From positions 310,001 through 374,000 of the forward strand of contig CAVSUJ010000001.1 of assembly GCA_963731205.1 (NCBI GenBank): 64,000 bases of DNA, in the 5' to 3' direction. The notes under the pieces were generated by a model that made no database searches, was not told where the DNA came from, and saw only the letters and a list, made by a program, of their open reading frames with translations. Source of the stretch: DATAZK01 sp963731205. Lineage in GTDB: Bacteria > Actinomycetota > Actinomycetes > Frankiales > Frankiaceae. Both the position numbers and the translations under genes were made by a program. Of this stretch, positions 1-8,824 are shown in pieces. Numbering within the stretch: the first letter of the stretch is position 1; each line of letters starts with the position of its first letter.

Positions 1-2192
1 TTGGGATGTTGATGGCGCACGACGAGATCCTTCGCCCACATCTGCGGGTCGTCGAAGACGTGCAGCGGGAATTCGTCGTCGCAGATCTCCACCGGAACCC
101 CAGCAGTATCAAGGGTTTCGAAAGCCTCCCGCGCGCTGCGTCCGGCGAACCACGACTCGAGTGAGTCCACCGCCGCGACCTCTCCGAGCGCGCTCCGGTG
201 CTCGTCGGTGATGGCCGCCAGGCACACCCAGCCGTCGTTGGTCTCATAGAGCCGGTAGTAGGGGCTCAGACCGAGCTGCATGGCGTCGAGGCGCGGCTTG
301 GGCAGGCTCGTGCCGTCGGGCTTCACCGCGGTCATCGAGGCGACAAGCAGTCCGGCGTTGAGGATGGACGTGTCGACGGTCTGCGCTTCGCCCGTGCGCC
401 GGCGGTGATACAGCGCCTGGATGACGCCGATCGCGGAGAAGAAACCGTTGCCGGTGTCACCCAGCGAGGTGAGGCTCCAGAACGGAACGCCACCGTCGTT
501 GCATCCACCGTCTTCGTGCGTCACACCGGCGAGTGAGCAACCCGTCTGGTCGTTGCCGGGGGAGTCCGAGCGCGGTCCGCGGTCGAAGCCGCGGGTGTGG
601 CAGTAGATGACGTCGGGGTTCACCGCGCGCAGCGATTCCTCGTCGCACTTGAGGCGCCGCATGGCATCGCGCCGCATGTTCGAGTGCACGACGTCGGCCT
701 TGGCGAGCAGGGTGTGGAAGACCTCGAGGCCCTCGGGGGTCTTCAGGTCGATGCCGATGCTGCGCTTGTTGCGGTTGGCCCCGTAGGCGATGTGCGACGC
801 GTGCCACCACGGGTCACGCCAGGTGTTGACCTTGATGACGTCGGCGCCGAGATCAGCCAGGACCTGCGCGCCGAACGGCCCGGCGACGGCAAATCCCAGG
901 TCCAGCACGGTGATTCCGGCCAGCGGCCCGACCATCTTCGGCGGGTCGGCCACGGCAGGCAGCGACACTGTGGACGGCGCCTGCGCGCGGACCTGCGCAG
1001 TGTGTGCGCCGACAACCGGCACCGGCCCCTGCACGCGCCCCGGCGTGGCGCTGAGCCCGTAGAGGATTCCCGCCTGGCGCAACGATCCGTGCTCGGGATG
1101 CTCGACGTCGAGCACCGCGCCTTCGGCTTCCAGCGCCGGGTCATGCAGCGCCTCTTCCGGTGTGCGCACCGGCTGCAACGGCACGCCTGCTTGCCGCGCG
1201 ACCTCCACCCATTGATCGCTCGGGAAACGCGCGAACGCCTCCGCCATCAACGGGTGGTAGTACGCCAGCACCGCAATGTTCTCCGGGTCCTGCGGGATGC
1301 GGGCGGGATCGTCGCGTACCCGCGCGACATCGCCGCGGAACTCCAGGGTGTCGCCCTCGGCGCTGGCCAGCACGAAAGCCGGGTTGGGCACCCACTGCTG
1401 CACCCAGCGCCCGTCCGAGCAGCGGAACATGCCTTTGGTGGCGCGCTGGTCGTAGACCCACGACCGCAGCCCGGTCGCGTCAGGGTGTTCCATCCGCTGC
1501 CACTTCGACGCGGTGGAGGAGAAAGCGGCTTGCAGCAGGGAGGTTTCGACGTGCTGGCCGCGCCCGGTGAGCAGCCGGGCGTAGAGCGCGGCGTTGATGG
1601 CGGTGGTCGCCATGAACGCCGTCGACATGCTCAGCCACGGCGTGTACGTGAAGATCGGGCCACTGCGCGGCGAACCCGGCGGCATGCCTTCGGGAATCTC
1701 GAGGTCCTCCAGGTAGGGCGGCTCGCCGTGCATGCGCGGGATCGCGCCGCCGAGATGGCCGCGCTGCTCGTGCAGGATGCCGAGGCGGGCGGCGACGAGC
1801 GCGTCATAGCCGGGCCGGTCGCGATGGCCCTCATGTGGTCCGTACGCGGTGATCGAGCAGTGCACCAGGGCCGCGTTGCGCGCCGAGAGCGTCTCGAAGT
1901 CGATGCCGAGCCGTGCGGTCGTACCTGGCGAGAAGCTCTCCAGTACGACGTCGGCGGAATCGACGAGCGCCAGGAACGCCTCACGGTCGTCAGCCGACTT
2001 CAGGTCGAGGACGGCGCTGCGCCGCCCGCGCAGCCACACGTCATAGCCCGGATTGCCGCGCATCGGGTCGCCGCCGGGCGGTTCGACCTTGATGACGTCA
2101 GCGCCGTGGTCGGACAGCAACATGCCGGCGATGGGTCCGGCCACGCCGGATGAAAGGTCGAGCACGCGGACGCCTTCGAGCACGCTGGCCAT
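1..2192 (-). CDS. Tandem CaiB/BaiF family III CoA-transferase (C-terminus cut by window edge)
   Basis: Family III CoA-transferases move CoA between carboxylic acids through an aspartyl-CoA thioester. The frame starts at ATG 2192, seven bases after a GAGGAG-type ribosome site, and stays open to base 1, giving 730 visible residues. Two CaiB modules follow each other: one opens with VLDLSSGVAGPIAGMLLSDHGADVIKVE near residue 8 (key residues GADVIKVE), and a second repeats the same pattern, LDLGFAVAGPFG then LADLGADVIKV, from about residue 420. A single-module enzyme is about 400 residues, so this is a fused double-domain form. It lies 23 bases after the thiolase-like gene on the same strand and probably belongs to its operon. 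The substrate is unknown. The true C-terminus lies outside the window. Confidence 0.88.
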   Translation of the reverse strand, partial: MASVLEGVRVLDLSSGVAGPIAGMLLSDHGADVIKVEPPGGDPMRGNPGYDVWLRGRRSAVLDLKSADDREAFLALVDSADVVLESFSPGTTARLGIDFETLSARNAALVHCSITAYGPHEGHRDRPGYDALVAARLGILHEQRGHLGGAIPRMHGEPPYLEDLEIPEGMPPGSPRSGPIFTYTPWLSMSTAFMATTAINAALYARLLTGRGQHVETSLLQAAFSSTASKWQRMEHPDATGLRSWVYDQRATKGMFRCSDGRWVQQWVPNPAFVLASAEGDTLEFRGDVARVRDDPARIPQDPENIAVLAYYHPLMAEAFARFPSDQWVEVARQAGVPLQPVRTPEEALHDPALEAEGAVLDVEHPEHGSLRQAGILYGLSATPGRVQGPVPVVGAHTAQVRAQAPSTVSLPAVADPPKMVGPLAGITVLDLGFAVAGPFGAQVLADLGADVIKVNTWRDPWWHASHIAYGANRNKRSIGIDLKTPEGLEVFHTLLAKADVVHSNMRRDAMRRLKCDEESLRAVNPDVIYCHTRGFDRGPRSDSPGNDQTGCSLAGVTHEDGGCNDGGVPFWSLTSLGDTGNGFFSAIGVIQALYHRRRTGEAQTVDTSILNAGLLVASMTAVKPDGTSLPKPRLDAMQLGLSPYYRLYETNDGWVCLAAITDEHRSALGEVAAVDSLESWFAGRSAREAFETLDTAGVPVEICDDEFPLHVFDDPQMWAKDLVVRHQHP

Positions 2193-2215
2193 GAACAGCT
2201 CCTCTCGAGTCAGGG

Positions 2216-3382
2216 TCAGGGTCGGATCAGGATCGCGCCGGTACGGCTGGCGGTGACGAGGATCGTGCGGGCATCGGGGATCTGGTTGACGGCAGTGCCG
2301 CGCAACTGTTGCACGGCCTCCAGGACGAGGTTCAGGCCGTGGATGTAGCCCTCGCCGATCAGACCGCCGTTGGTGTTGGTCGGCAGTGAACCATCCGGAC
2401 CGAGCGCGCCGCCCGCGACAAAATCCTTCGCCTCGCCGCGGCCGCAAAAGCCCAGTGCTTCCAGCTGCATCAGCAGGATGGGGGAGAAGGCGTCGTAGAT
2501 CATCGCGACGTCGACGTCATCGCGGCGAAAGCCCGTGCGGTCGAAGAGCCGGCGCGCCAAGGCGACGGAACCGTCCATCACCGAAAGGTCCGGACGGTAG
2601 TGGTCGGAGGCGATCTCGGCCTCGAAGAGCCCGGCTCCCGAGGCGGCTCCGATGACGACCGGCTGCTGCGGGAAGTCCGCGGCGCGGTCGGCCCGGGTGA
2701 TGACCAGCGCGACCGACCCGTCCGTCTCCTGGCAGCAGTCGAGCAGATGCATCGACGGTTCGGCGATCCAGCGTGACGCCTGGTGGTCCTCGAGCGTCAT
2801 CGGCCGCTTGTAGCCCCACGCCGCGGGGTTCTCGGCGGCGTACGCCCGCAGCTGCACCACCGCGCGTCCGAAATCCTCGCTGCTGACGCCGAACTCGTGC
2901 ATGTAGCGCGTGGCGTTGAGCGCCATCCACGACGCGGGGGTGAGCACGCCGTGCGGCATCGCCCACTGCATCGACGTGGTGCCCGAGTGCGCGGAGGTCG
3001 GGCTCGGCGCGGTCTTGGCCCCGCCGAAGCGGGTCGCCCCCGAACGAGCGCGTATCGCCCGATACGCGACGACGACCTCAGCTGCTCCCGAGGCCACCGC
3101 ACTCGCGGCGTGCATCAGCGTCCCGATGGAACCGCCGCCGCCATAAGGGATTCGCGAGGAGAAGCCGATCTCCTGGATGCCCACCGACCGCACCAGCTCG
3201 GTCTCCTCGACCGGGTCGATCGTGTAGCTGACGAGCCCGTCGACGTCGGCGGGGGTCAGGCCGGCGTCCTTCAGCGCGGCGACGATCGCCTCGCACGCGA
3301 GCTGCAATTCGGTGCGCCCGGCGTGCCGCGAGAACTCGGTGTACCCGACGCCCACGATCGCGGCGTTCAGCGAGGTCGCCAT
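2216..3382 (-). CDS. Thiolase-fold / SCP2-like lipid-transfer protein (Ltp2-type)
   Basis: A 388-residue thiolase-superfamily protein opening with AAIVGVGYTEFSRHAG, typical of the nonspecific lipid-transfer (SCP2/Ltp) branch. The region where biosynthetic and degradative thiolases carry the nucleophilic cysteine reads YGGGGSIGTLMHAA and has no cysteine. The C-terminal active-site loop reads NGGLIGEGYIHG. Loss of the cysteine is known from Ltp2-type retro-aldolases, which cleave steroid side-chain beta-hydroxy-CoA esters. Its start overlaps the stop of a DUF35 gene by one base, and Ltp2 aldolases need a DUF35 partner, so an aldolase role is more likely than thiolysis. The assignment to a steroid substrate is inference. 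Confidence 0.85.
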   Translation of the reverse strand: MATSLNAAIVGVGYTEFSRHAGRTELQLACEAIVAALKDAGLTPADVDGLVSYTIDPVEETELVRSVGIQEIGFSSRIPYGGGGSIGTLMHAASAVASGAAEVVVAYRAIRARSGATRFGGAKTAPSPTSAHSGTTSMQWAMPHGVLTPASWMALNATRYMHEFGVSSEDFGRAVVQLRAYAAENPAAWGYKRPMTLEDHQASRWIAEPSMHLLDCCQETDGSVALVITRADRAADFPQQPVVIGAASGAGLFEAEIASDHYRPDLSVMDGSVALARRLFDRTGFRRDDVDVAMIYDAFSPILLMQLEALGFCGRGEAKDFVAGGALGPDGSLPTNTNGGLIGEGYIHGLNLVLEAVQQLRGTAVNQIPDARTILVTASRTGAILIRP

Positions 3383-3816
3383 CAGGCGCTCGCCGCCGGC
3401 CGTTCATCAGAAGGGTGGAACACCGGGACGGCCATGCCGCCCGTCGTCGGTGCGAAGCCGGCTTCGAGCGCCATCCCGATCCTGATCTCGCCTGCTTCCA
3501 CGCCCTCGAGCTCTGACAGCAGCCGGACGCCTTCCTCGAGGTCCACCAGCGCGGCCATCACCGGGTAATCGAACGCCGGATTCTGCGGGTGGTGCAAGAG
3601 CGCGTAGCTGTAGAGCGTGCCGCGGCCGGAGAGCGTCACGAGCTCGATGGCGAGCGACTGGCAGTGCGGGCACATCGGGCGCGGGGGATGGCGCATGATC
3701 CCGCAATCGCCACAACGCTGGGCGAGCAGCTTGCCCTCGGCGGCCGCTTCCCAGTAGAACGCGTTGTCATCGGTGACGATCGGGGCCGGTCGGCGCACGG
3801 CTGCGTCTGCTTGCAC
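3382..3816 (-). CDS. DUF35 zinc-ribbon/OB-fold acyl-CoA-associated protein
   Basis: A 144-residue protein with the DUF35 layout: an N-terminal helix (DNAFYWEAAAEGKLL), a rubredoxin-like zinc ribbon with C35-x2-C38 and C49-x2-C52, then an OB-fold (GTLYSYALLHHPQNPAF). DUF35 proteins bind acyl-CoA and form complexes with thiolase-fold partners. GTG at 3816 is the start because the upstream ATG is out of frame. The gene heads the minus-strand operon DUF35, Ltp-like, double CaiB. In known steroid side-chain aldolases the DUF35 domain is fused to the hydratase ChsH2; here it stands alone. Confidence 0.88.
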   Translation of the reverse strand: MQADAAVRRPAPIVTDDNAFYWEAAAEGKLLAQRCGDCGIMRHPPRPMCPHCQSLAIELVTLSGRGTLYSYALLHHPQNPAFDYPVMAALVDLEEGVRLLSELEGVEAGEIRIGMALEAGFAPTTGGMAVPVFHPSDERPAASA

Positions 3817-3824
3817 CGGCTAAC

Positions 3825-3840
3825 CATAGTACTTAGTATG
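3825..3840. promoter_or_regulatory. Candidate operator between divergent operons
   Basis: CATAGTACTTAGTATG is an imperfect palindrome in which 12 of 16 positions match their reverse complement. It sits between the divergent DUF35 (minus) and amidohydrolase (plus) genes. TAGTAT within it resembles a -10 box. A TetR-type regulator such as the one at 5828-6481 is a possible ligand; this is inference. Confidence 0.35.
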
Positions 3841-3876
3841 ACTTCAACGGAAGAGGCGCGACGAAAGGCATCCCCG

Positions 3877-4929
3877 ATGACCCGCTTGATCTCAGCCGAT
3901 TCGCACGTAGCCGTCAGCCTCGACAAGATTCGCGAGCGCGTCCCGAGCACTCTCCATGAGGCTTTCGACGGCGCGATAGCCGAGCAGGCCCGCATCGATG
4001 AGGAGATGCGCGGGGGCCGCAAGCTCTCCCTCGGCGACTTCGACCTCGACGCCTTCAAGGACCCCGGCTACCACGATCCGGTCGCGCGCCTCGCGGCCAT
4101 GGACCGCGATGGCGTCGACGCCGAGGTGCTCTACTCCGAGGTCAGCGCCTTCCGCGCCTTCGGACTCGTGAAGGGTGACTGGCGGCCGATCAGCCGGGCC
4201 TTCACCGACTACCTCAGCGAGTTCGCCGCCCACGACCCGAAGCGTCTCGTGCTCTCCTATCAGGTGCCGATCATCGACGTCGACTACGCCGTGAAGGAGG
4301 TCGAGCGGCTCGCCGCGCTGGGCGCCCGTTCCGTACACCTGCCCAACTGGCCGAGCGAATTCGGCCTGCCCGACTACCACGACGAGCGCTACGACCCGCT
4401 GTGGGGCGTGCTGTCGGAGACCGGCATCTCGATCAGCCACCACCTCGGCAACCGCGCCTCGCTCTACGACGTCTTCCAGCGCGACCCCACGCCGCAGGCC
4501 GGCATCTTCACCTCGCTGCCCTCGCTCGCGCTCGCCGAGGTCGTCGCCTGGTGGATCCTCACCGGCACGCTCGAACGGTTCCCGAAGCTGAAGATCGTCT
4601 TCGTCGAGCCGAGCCTGTACTGGATCCCCGGCTTCCTCGCCGGCCTCGACCGCAAAGCCGAGCGCGGCTACCACTTCCCGGGAGTGAAGCTGCGCCCGAG
4701 CGAGTACTTCCACCGCAACATGGCCGCCACCTTCATGGACGACGAGGTCGGGCTCAGCCAGCGCCATCTCGTCGGCATCGAAAACATCCTGTGGTCCACG
4801 GACTTTCCGCATCCCGCCACCACCTGGCCGAATTCCCGGGAGATCGTCGACCGCCAGTTCGCCGGCATCCCCGATGCCGAGCGCGAGCTCATCACCGCCG
4901 GCAATTCCGCCCGGATCTACGGCCTTTGA
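3877..4929 (+). CDS. Amidohydrolase-2 family metal-dependent hydrolase/decarboxylase
   Basis: A 350-residue TIM-barrel protein of the amidohydrolase-2 (ACMSD/LigW-like) family. The metal-binding features are visible: ADSHV at the N-terminus (DxH), a barrel histidine in SISHHLGNRAS, and the terminal aspartate in WSTDFPHPATTW. The start is placed at ATG 3877 because AAAGG lies 8-12 bases upstream and homologues begin at MTRLISADSH. An in-frame ATG at 3838 would add 13 residues and would be leaderless from the TAGTAT box. The stop overlaps the next gene as TGATG, so the two are translated together. The family performs C-C or C-N bond hydrolysis or decarboxylation on ring-derived acids. The substrate is unknown. 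Confidence 0.85.
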   Translation: MTRLISADSHVAVSLDKIRERVPSTLHEAFDGAIAEQARIDEEMRGGRKLSLGDFDLDAFKDPGYHDPVARLAAMDRDGVDAEVLYSEVSAFRAFGLVKGDWRPISRAFTDYLSEFAAHDPKRLVLSYQVPIIDVDYAVKEVERLAALGARSVHLPNWPSEFGLPDYHDERYDPLWGVLSETGISISHHLGNRASLYDVFQRDPTPQAGIFTSLPSLALAEVVAWWILTGTLERFPKLKIVFVEPSLYWIPGFLAGLDRKAERGYHFPGVKLRPSEYFHRNMAATFMDDEVGLSQRHLVGIENILWSTDFPHPATTWPNSREIVDRQFAGIPDAERELITAGNSARIYGL

Positions 4930-5831
4930 TGGCAGTACGGCGCACCGAGACGAGCGCGGCAGGTCTGGCGGCGACCGTCATCGAACCGGACGGCCCGCGT
5001 AACGGAAAGGTGCTCTACTGCTTGCCCGGCGGCGGGATGTCGCGGCGCTACTTCGACCTCGACGCACCGGGCTACAGCATGGCCGAACACCTTGCAGAGC
5101 AAGGGTTTGTGGTCGCGACGATCGACCATCCGGGCGTCGGTGACAGCCCACCGCCCGAGGATGCCTGGACGCTCATGCCCAATGTCGTTGCGGATGCCGA
5201 TGCTGCGGCGGTCTTCGAGCTCGATCGCAAGCTCGGCGGGATACCCATCGGCGTCGGGCATTCCATGGGCGGCATGCTGACGGTCACGGTGCAGGCGCGC
5301 CAGCGTCCGTACGCCGGCCTCGGGCTGCTCGGTTACGCGCACAGCGACCACTACGAGCTCACCGCACTCGCCGGCCACCTCTCCGAGGAAGAACGCGCCA
5401 TCGTCGGCGATCAGGATGCGATCGCCGCTCGCCTCGTCGACCTCGCGAAAGCGCGTTTCGGCAGGCCGTTGCCCAAGGGCAGCACGGCGCGCTCGGACTT
5501 CCTGCTCGCCGGGATGGCCGTGCCGGAAGAGGCGCTGGCGGCGATGGACAAGTGCGCGTCGCACCTCATCGCGATCTGCGGCCTCGGCTCGATGCTCAAA
5601 TGCACCGCACCCGACGTGAAGCTCATCGACGTCCCGGTCTTCGTCGGCTACGGCGAACGCGACATCACCGGCAACGCCCGGGCCACCGGCGACGCGCTCG
5701 CCAGCTGCCCCGACATCTCACTGTTCGAGCTGCCCGGCTCGGGTCACAACCACAACGTGGCGCCCAACCGCACCGACCTCTGGGACCGCCTCGGCGTCTG
5801 GGCGAGCACGGTCGTGCGCGAGAGGCCCTAG
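4929..5831 (+). CDS. Alpha/beta hydrolase
   Basis: A 300-residue alpha/beta-hydrolase fold protein. It shows an oxyanion strand (KVLYCLPGGGMSRR), the nucleophile elbow GHSMGG, a cap region, a late acidic loop (VFVGYGERDITG) and the catalytic histidine in LPGSGHNHNV. It starts at ATG 4929, sharing the A of the amidohydrolase stop (TGATG), so the pair forms a two-gene operon. It probably hydrolyses an ester, lactone or C-C bond after the amidohydrolase step. Its stop overlaps that of the convergent TetR gene by four bases. Confidence 0.85.
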   Translation: MAVRRTETSAAGLAATVIEPDGPRNGKVLYCLPGGGMSRRYFDLDAPGYSMAEHLAEQGFVVATIDHPGVGDSPPPEDAWTLMPNVVADADAAAVFELDRKLGGIPIGVGHSMGGMLTVTVQARQRPYAGLGLLGYAHSDHYELTALAGHLSEEERAIVGDQDAIAARLVDLAKARFGRPLPKGSTARSDFLLAGMAVPEEALAAMDKCASHLIAICGLGSMLKCTAPDVKLIDVPVFVGYGERDITGNARATGDALASCPDISLFELPGSGHNHNVAPNRTDLWDRLGVWASTVVRERP

Positions 5832-6481
5832 CCGATCCGGATGCCCTGCCGCGCTGCCTCCGCCCCGATCGCGGCGGCGACTCCTTCGATGAGCAGCCGG
5901 CGCGGCACCGCGTCATCGGCGATGTCGGCGATGTGCGCGGAGATGATGCCGCCCTGCAAATATCCGCGCAGGGTGAGGAACGCGTAGCGCACCAGGTCGG
6001 TGTCGCGTGCCGCCTCCCCGAGCGCGCCCTCGAAGAGCGGCACCCATGCCCGGGTGAGTTTCTCGCCGTGCGCCGCGACCGCCCGCCGGGTCTCCGCCGA
6101 TGTCTTCGGGTTGTGGCTGAGGTCGAGCAGGATCTGCAGCTGCACCAGATGGTCGGGAGCGCCGTAGTGCGCGGCGAGCACGTCGAACACCCGGGTGAGC
6201 CGCTCCTGCAAGGACGTTCCGGAGACGTCGGCGCTCGCCATGTGCGCTTCCATCGCGGCCCAGCGGTCGTTCAGCACCGCCAGCAGCAGCCCTTCGCGCG
6301 TGCCGAACTGGTGCTGGATGACGCCCCAGGTGACCCCGGCCCGGCGGGCGATCTCGTTGGAGCTCGCCTGGTAATACCCGAGCTGCAGGATGCACTCGCT
6401 GGCGGCGTCCAGGACGCGCTTGGCCGTCAGCTCGCCGTCGGTACGGCGACGCCGGCTGACGGTCTCACTGGGCTCGAGCAT
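5828..6481 (-). CDS. TetR-family transcriptional regulator
   Basis: A 217-residue TetR protein. The N-terminal DNA-binding domain holds ASECILQLGYYQASSNEIARR followed by AGVTWGVIQHQFGTREGLLLAV, the classic TetR helix-turn-helix (about residues 25-70). The C-terminal ligand/dimer domain is variable. It is the last gene of the minus-strand run from 8758, but 48 bases separate it from the SRPBCC gene, so it may have its own promoter. It could control the adjacent amidohydrolase/hydrolase pair or the palindrome at 3825-3840. Confidence 0.88.
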   Translation of the reverse strand: MLEPSETVSRRRRTDGELTAKRVLDAASECILQLGYYQASSNEIARRAGVTWGVIQHQFGTREGLLLAVLNDRWAAMEAHMASADVSGTSLQERLTRVFDVLAAHYGAPDHLVQLQILLDLSHNPKTSAETRRAVAAHGEKLTRAWVPLFEGALGEAARDTDLVRYAFLTLRGYLQGGIISAHIADIADDAVPRRLLIEGVAAAIGAEAARQGIRIG

Positions 6482-6529
6482 CGCCCGTGAGCGTACTGAT
6501 CCACCTGACCGGGCCGTTGGCCGCTGGGT

Positions 6530-6991
6530 TTACTCGACGGTGCGGGCGAGGATCCCGAGCGTGGCACGCAGGGCGGCTTCGGGGATGACCGGGAAGATGC
6601 CGGCGCCGCGGTAGGGCTCGGCGATCTCGCTCCAGTCGTAGTACGACGTGACGAGGGTGCCGATCTCGCTGGGTTCGAGGCGGTAGCCGTAGAGGTGGCG
6701 CAGGGGCGGGTCGATGGCGCCGGAGATGGTCCACTCGATGAGAGCATCGGGCTCGAACTTGGTGATGATGACGGTGACGTCGTACTTGCCCATGGGGTAG
6801 TCGTTGAGCGATTCGCGGTCCATGTGGACGACGAACTCGTCGCCGGCCGCCTTCACCCGCTCACCCTCGGCCGACTGCAGCATCCCCGAGCTGTCGATCG
6901 TGACGTGACCGCGCGGATCGCTCAACACCGCGAACACTGCCGAGGGGCTGGCCGCTATCTGGCGGGCTACTTCGAAGCGCTCCTCGCTCAC
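6530..6991 (-). CDS. SRPBCC (START/polyketide-cyclase-like) protein
   Basis: A 153-residue single-domain protein of the SRPBCC superfamily, opening with a beta strand and helix (FEVARQIAASPSAVFAVLSDP) typical of hydrophobic-ligand-binding helix-grip folds. The tryptophan-rich middle (DALIEWTISGAIDPP) and a C-terminal long helix are present. It overlaps the stop of the alcohol dehydrogenase gene by four bases (ATGA), so it is co-translated. It probably binds or carries a hydrophobic intermediate of that enzyme. The exact role is unknown. Confidence 0.8.
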   Translation of the reverse strand: MSEERFEVARQIAASPSAVFAVLSDPRGHVTIDSSGMLQSAEGERVKAAGDEFVVHMDRESLNDYPMGKYDVTVIITKFEPDALIEWTISGAIDPPLRHLYGYRLEPSEIGTLVTSYYDWSEIAEPYRGAGIFPVIPEAALRATLGILARTVE

Positions 6992-8097
6992 TCGAACACC
7001 ACGACTCCCCTGATGTTCTTGCCATCACGCATGTCCTGATACCCCTGGTTCAGCTCGTCGAGTGAGTAGGTGCGGGTGACCATGCCGTCGAGGTCGAGCT
7101 GCCCGCCGCGGTAGAGGCGGGCGAGCTGCGGGATGTCGAGGCGCGGGTTGGCGGACCCGAAGATGGAACCGATGAGCTGCTTCTCCCAGAGCGTGAGCTC
7201 GAAGAAGTTGGCCGTCACCTCCATCTCGGTCCACGGGTGGATGTTGGTGATGACGACCTTGCCGCGCTTGGCGGCCAGGCTCAGCAGCCCGGCGACCTCG
7301 GAGCCGTGACCGACGCTCGTCGTGGAGATCACCTGGTTGCACATGCGCCCGGCGGTCGCCTCCCGGATCAGCTCGACGGCCTCGGCGACACTGGCCGCGG
7401 TGTGGGTGGCGCCGAACCCCTTGGCGCTGTCGCGCTTGAAGGCGACGGGATCGATGGCGAAGATCTTCTCCGCACCGGCGAGCCGCGCCCCCTGCACAGC
7501 GCTGGAGCCGAGGCCCCCGACACCGACGACCGCGACGGCGTCGCCCGGGCCGACCTGGCCGGCGTAGACGGCCGAGCCCCAGCCGGTGGTGACCCCGCAG
7601 CCGAGCAGGCAGGCCTTGTCGAGCGGGATGTCGGCGTCGATCTTGACCGCCGAGGCGACGTTGACCACCGTGTGCTCGGCGAACGTGCCGAGCAGGCACA
7701 TGGTGTGGATGTCCTGGCCGTTCAGGTGATGCCGTGCGGTGCCGTCGGAGATCTGGAAGCCGCCGAGGTACGCGCCGAGGTCACACAGGTTCTGCTGGCC
7801 GGCCGCACACGAGGGGCAGCGCCCGCAGCTCGGCAGGAAGCTGAACACCACGTGGTCGCCGACAGCCAGCTCGGTGACGCCCGGACCGACGGCCTCGACC
7901 CGCCCGGCGCCCTCGTGGCCGCCGATGATCGGGAAGCCGGTCGGCATGTCGCCGGTGACCGAATGCTCGTCGGAGTGGCACAGGCCCGTCGCCGCCAGCT
8001 TGACCAGCACCTCGCCGGCCTTGGGCGGATCGAGCTCGATCGTCTCGATCTTCCAGGGCGTGTTGTTCTCGTAGAGGACGGCGGCGCGAGTCTGCAT
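6988..8097 (-). CDS. NDMA-dependent type zinc alcohol dehydrogenase
   Basis: A 369-residue class III-like zinc alcohol dehydrogenase. The catalytic zinc site shows C40 (GLCHSDEH), the GHE motif at H61-E62 and a third ligand in LLGCGVTTGWG. The structural zinc lobe carries C91, C94, C97 and C105. The cofactor fold shows VVGVGGLGSSAVQ. The overall pattern resembles the actinobacterial NDMA-dependent alcohol dehydrogenase group, which holds its nicotinamide tightly and passes electrons to a dedicated acceptor, rather than the mycothiol-dependent formaldehyde enzymes. It lies four bases after a TetR gene and is co-translated with an SRPBCC gene. It probably oxidises an alcohol intermediate of the local pathway. 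Confidence 0.88.
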   Translation of the reverse strand: MQTRAAVLYENNTPWKIETIELDPPKAGEVLVKLAATGLCHSDEHSVTGDMPTGFPIIGGHEGAGRVEAVGPGVTELAVGDHVVFSFLPSCGRCPSCAAGQQNLCDLGAYLGGFQISDGTARHHLNGQDIHTMCLLGTFAEHTVVNVASAVKIDADIPLDKACLLGCGVTTGWGSAVYAGQVGPGDAVAVVGVGGLGSSAVQGARLAGAEKIFAIDPVAFKRDSAKGFGATHTAASVAEAVELIREATAGRMCNQVISTTSVGHGSEVAGLLSLAAKRGKVVITNIHPWTEMEVTANFFELTLWEKQLIGSIFGSANPRLDIPQLARLYRGGQLDLDGMVTRTYSLDELNQGYQDMRDGKNIRGVVVFE

Positions 8098-8101
8098 CTG
8101 G

Positions 8102-8758
8102 TCAGGCTACCGGGGCCGCCTCGTCCACCAGCGAGTCGGTGATCGCGAGCAGGCCGGCGCAGGCGAGGCGTACCCCGTTCTCGATCTTGCGGTACGCGTC
8201 TTCGGGCGAATCACGACCGGCGCGCCAGGTGATGATCGCGTTCAGCCACACCGAGCCGATGACGAAGCTGATCGTCTCGAACACGTCCTGATCAGGCTCC
8301 GGCCCGAGAAACAGGCGCAGCACCCGATTCGTCCGGACCGACATGGCATGCATCGCTTCGCTGGCATACGGGTCGCGCGAACCGGCGACGTAGACCATCA
8401 GATCGGCGTAGCTCGGGTAACGGTGGAAGCCGCGCATCCCGCGGTGCATGAAGTCGACGACGCGATCGACCCGCTGGTCATCGCCGACGTAGCGGCCGGG
8501 CTCGGCCAGCATCCGGTCGGTCAGCCGGGCGTGCCATTCGACCAGGGCCGAGGCAAGCAGATGTTCTTTGGAGGCGAAGTAGCGATACGTGGTGCCCAGG
8601 GCGACGCCGGAGCGCTCCGCCACCAGCTTCATCTGCACGTTGTCGATGCCGCGCTCGAGCGCCAGCTGCATCACGGCAGCCAGCAACGCGTCACGTCGCT
8701 GCAGCTGGCGGTCGGTCATGCTCTCGACCGGCTGGGGAGCGGCCATCACTCGAGCCAT
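8102..8758 (-). CDS. TetR-family transcriptional regulator
   Basis: A 218-residue TetR protein; the helix-turn-helix is in LVAERSGVALGTTYRYFASKEHLLAS. ATG 8758 is chosen as start; ATG 8746 and ATG 8719 are in-frame alternatives. The frame runs on upstream to 9889, but that part overlaps the luciferase-like gene antisense and is not coding. It is the first gene of the operon with the alcohol dehydrogenase and faces the divergent luciferase-like gene, with a 16-base palindrome between them. The C-terminal domain (ETISFVIGSVWLNAIITWRAG) resembles KstR-type steroid-ligand regulators, as far as memory allows. Confidence 0.85.
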   Translation of the reverse strand: MARVMAAPQPVESMTDRQLQRRDALLAAVMQLALERGIDNVQMKLVAERSGVALGTTYRYFASKEHLLASALVEWHARLTDRMLAEPGRYVGDDQRVDRVVDFMHRGMRGFHRYPSYADLMVYVAGSRDPYASEAMHAMSVRTNRVLRLFLGPEPDQDVFETISFVIGSVWLNAIITWRAGRDSPEDAYRKIENGVRLACAGLLAITDSLVDEAAPVA

Positions 8759-8776
8759 CCCCAGAGCGTAACGAGA

Positions 8777-8792
8777 GGTGGCCCGGGTCACC
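8777..8792. promoter_or_regulatory. Candidate TetR operator palindrome
   Basis: GGTGGCCCGGGTCACC reads as a 16-base palindrome with one mismatched pair (seven of eight pairs fit). It lies 18 bases upstream of the TetR start at 8758 and 32 bases upstream of the divergent luciferase-like gene. Its position suits an autoregulatory operator controlling both directions. Confidence 0.45.
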
Positions 8793-8824
8793 GCCGGAAC
8801 GCGCCACACGGCACACTCCGGTGC

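Noticed and set aside
597..2153. A 518-residue plus-strand reading frame
   Set aside because: It is the antisense shadow of the double CaiB gene, which has clear family motifs on the other strand and runs off the window edge.
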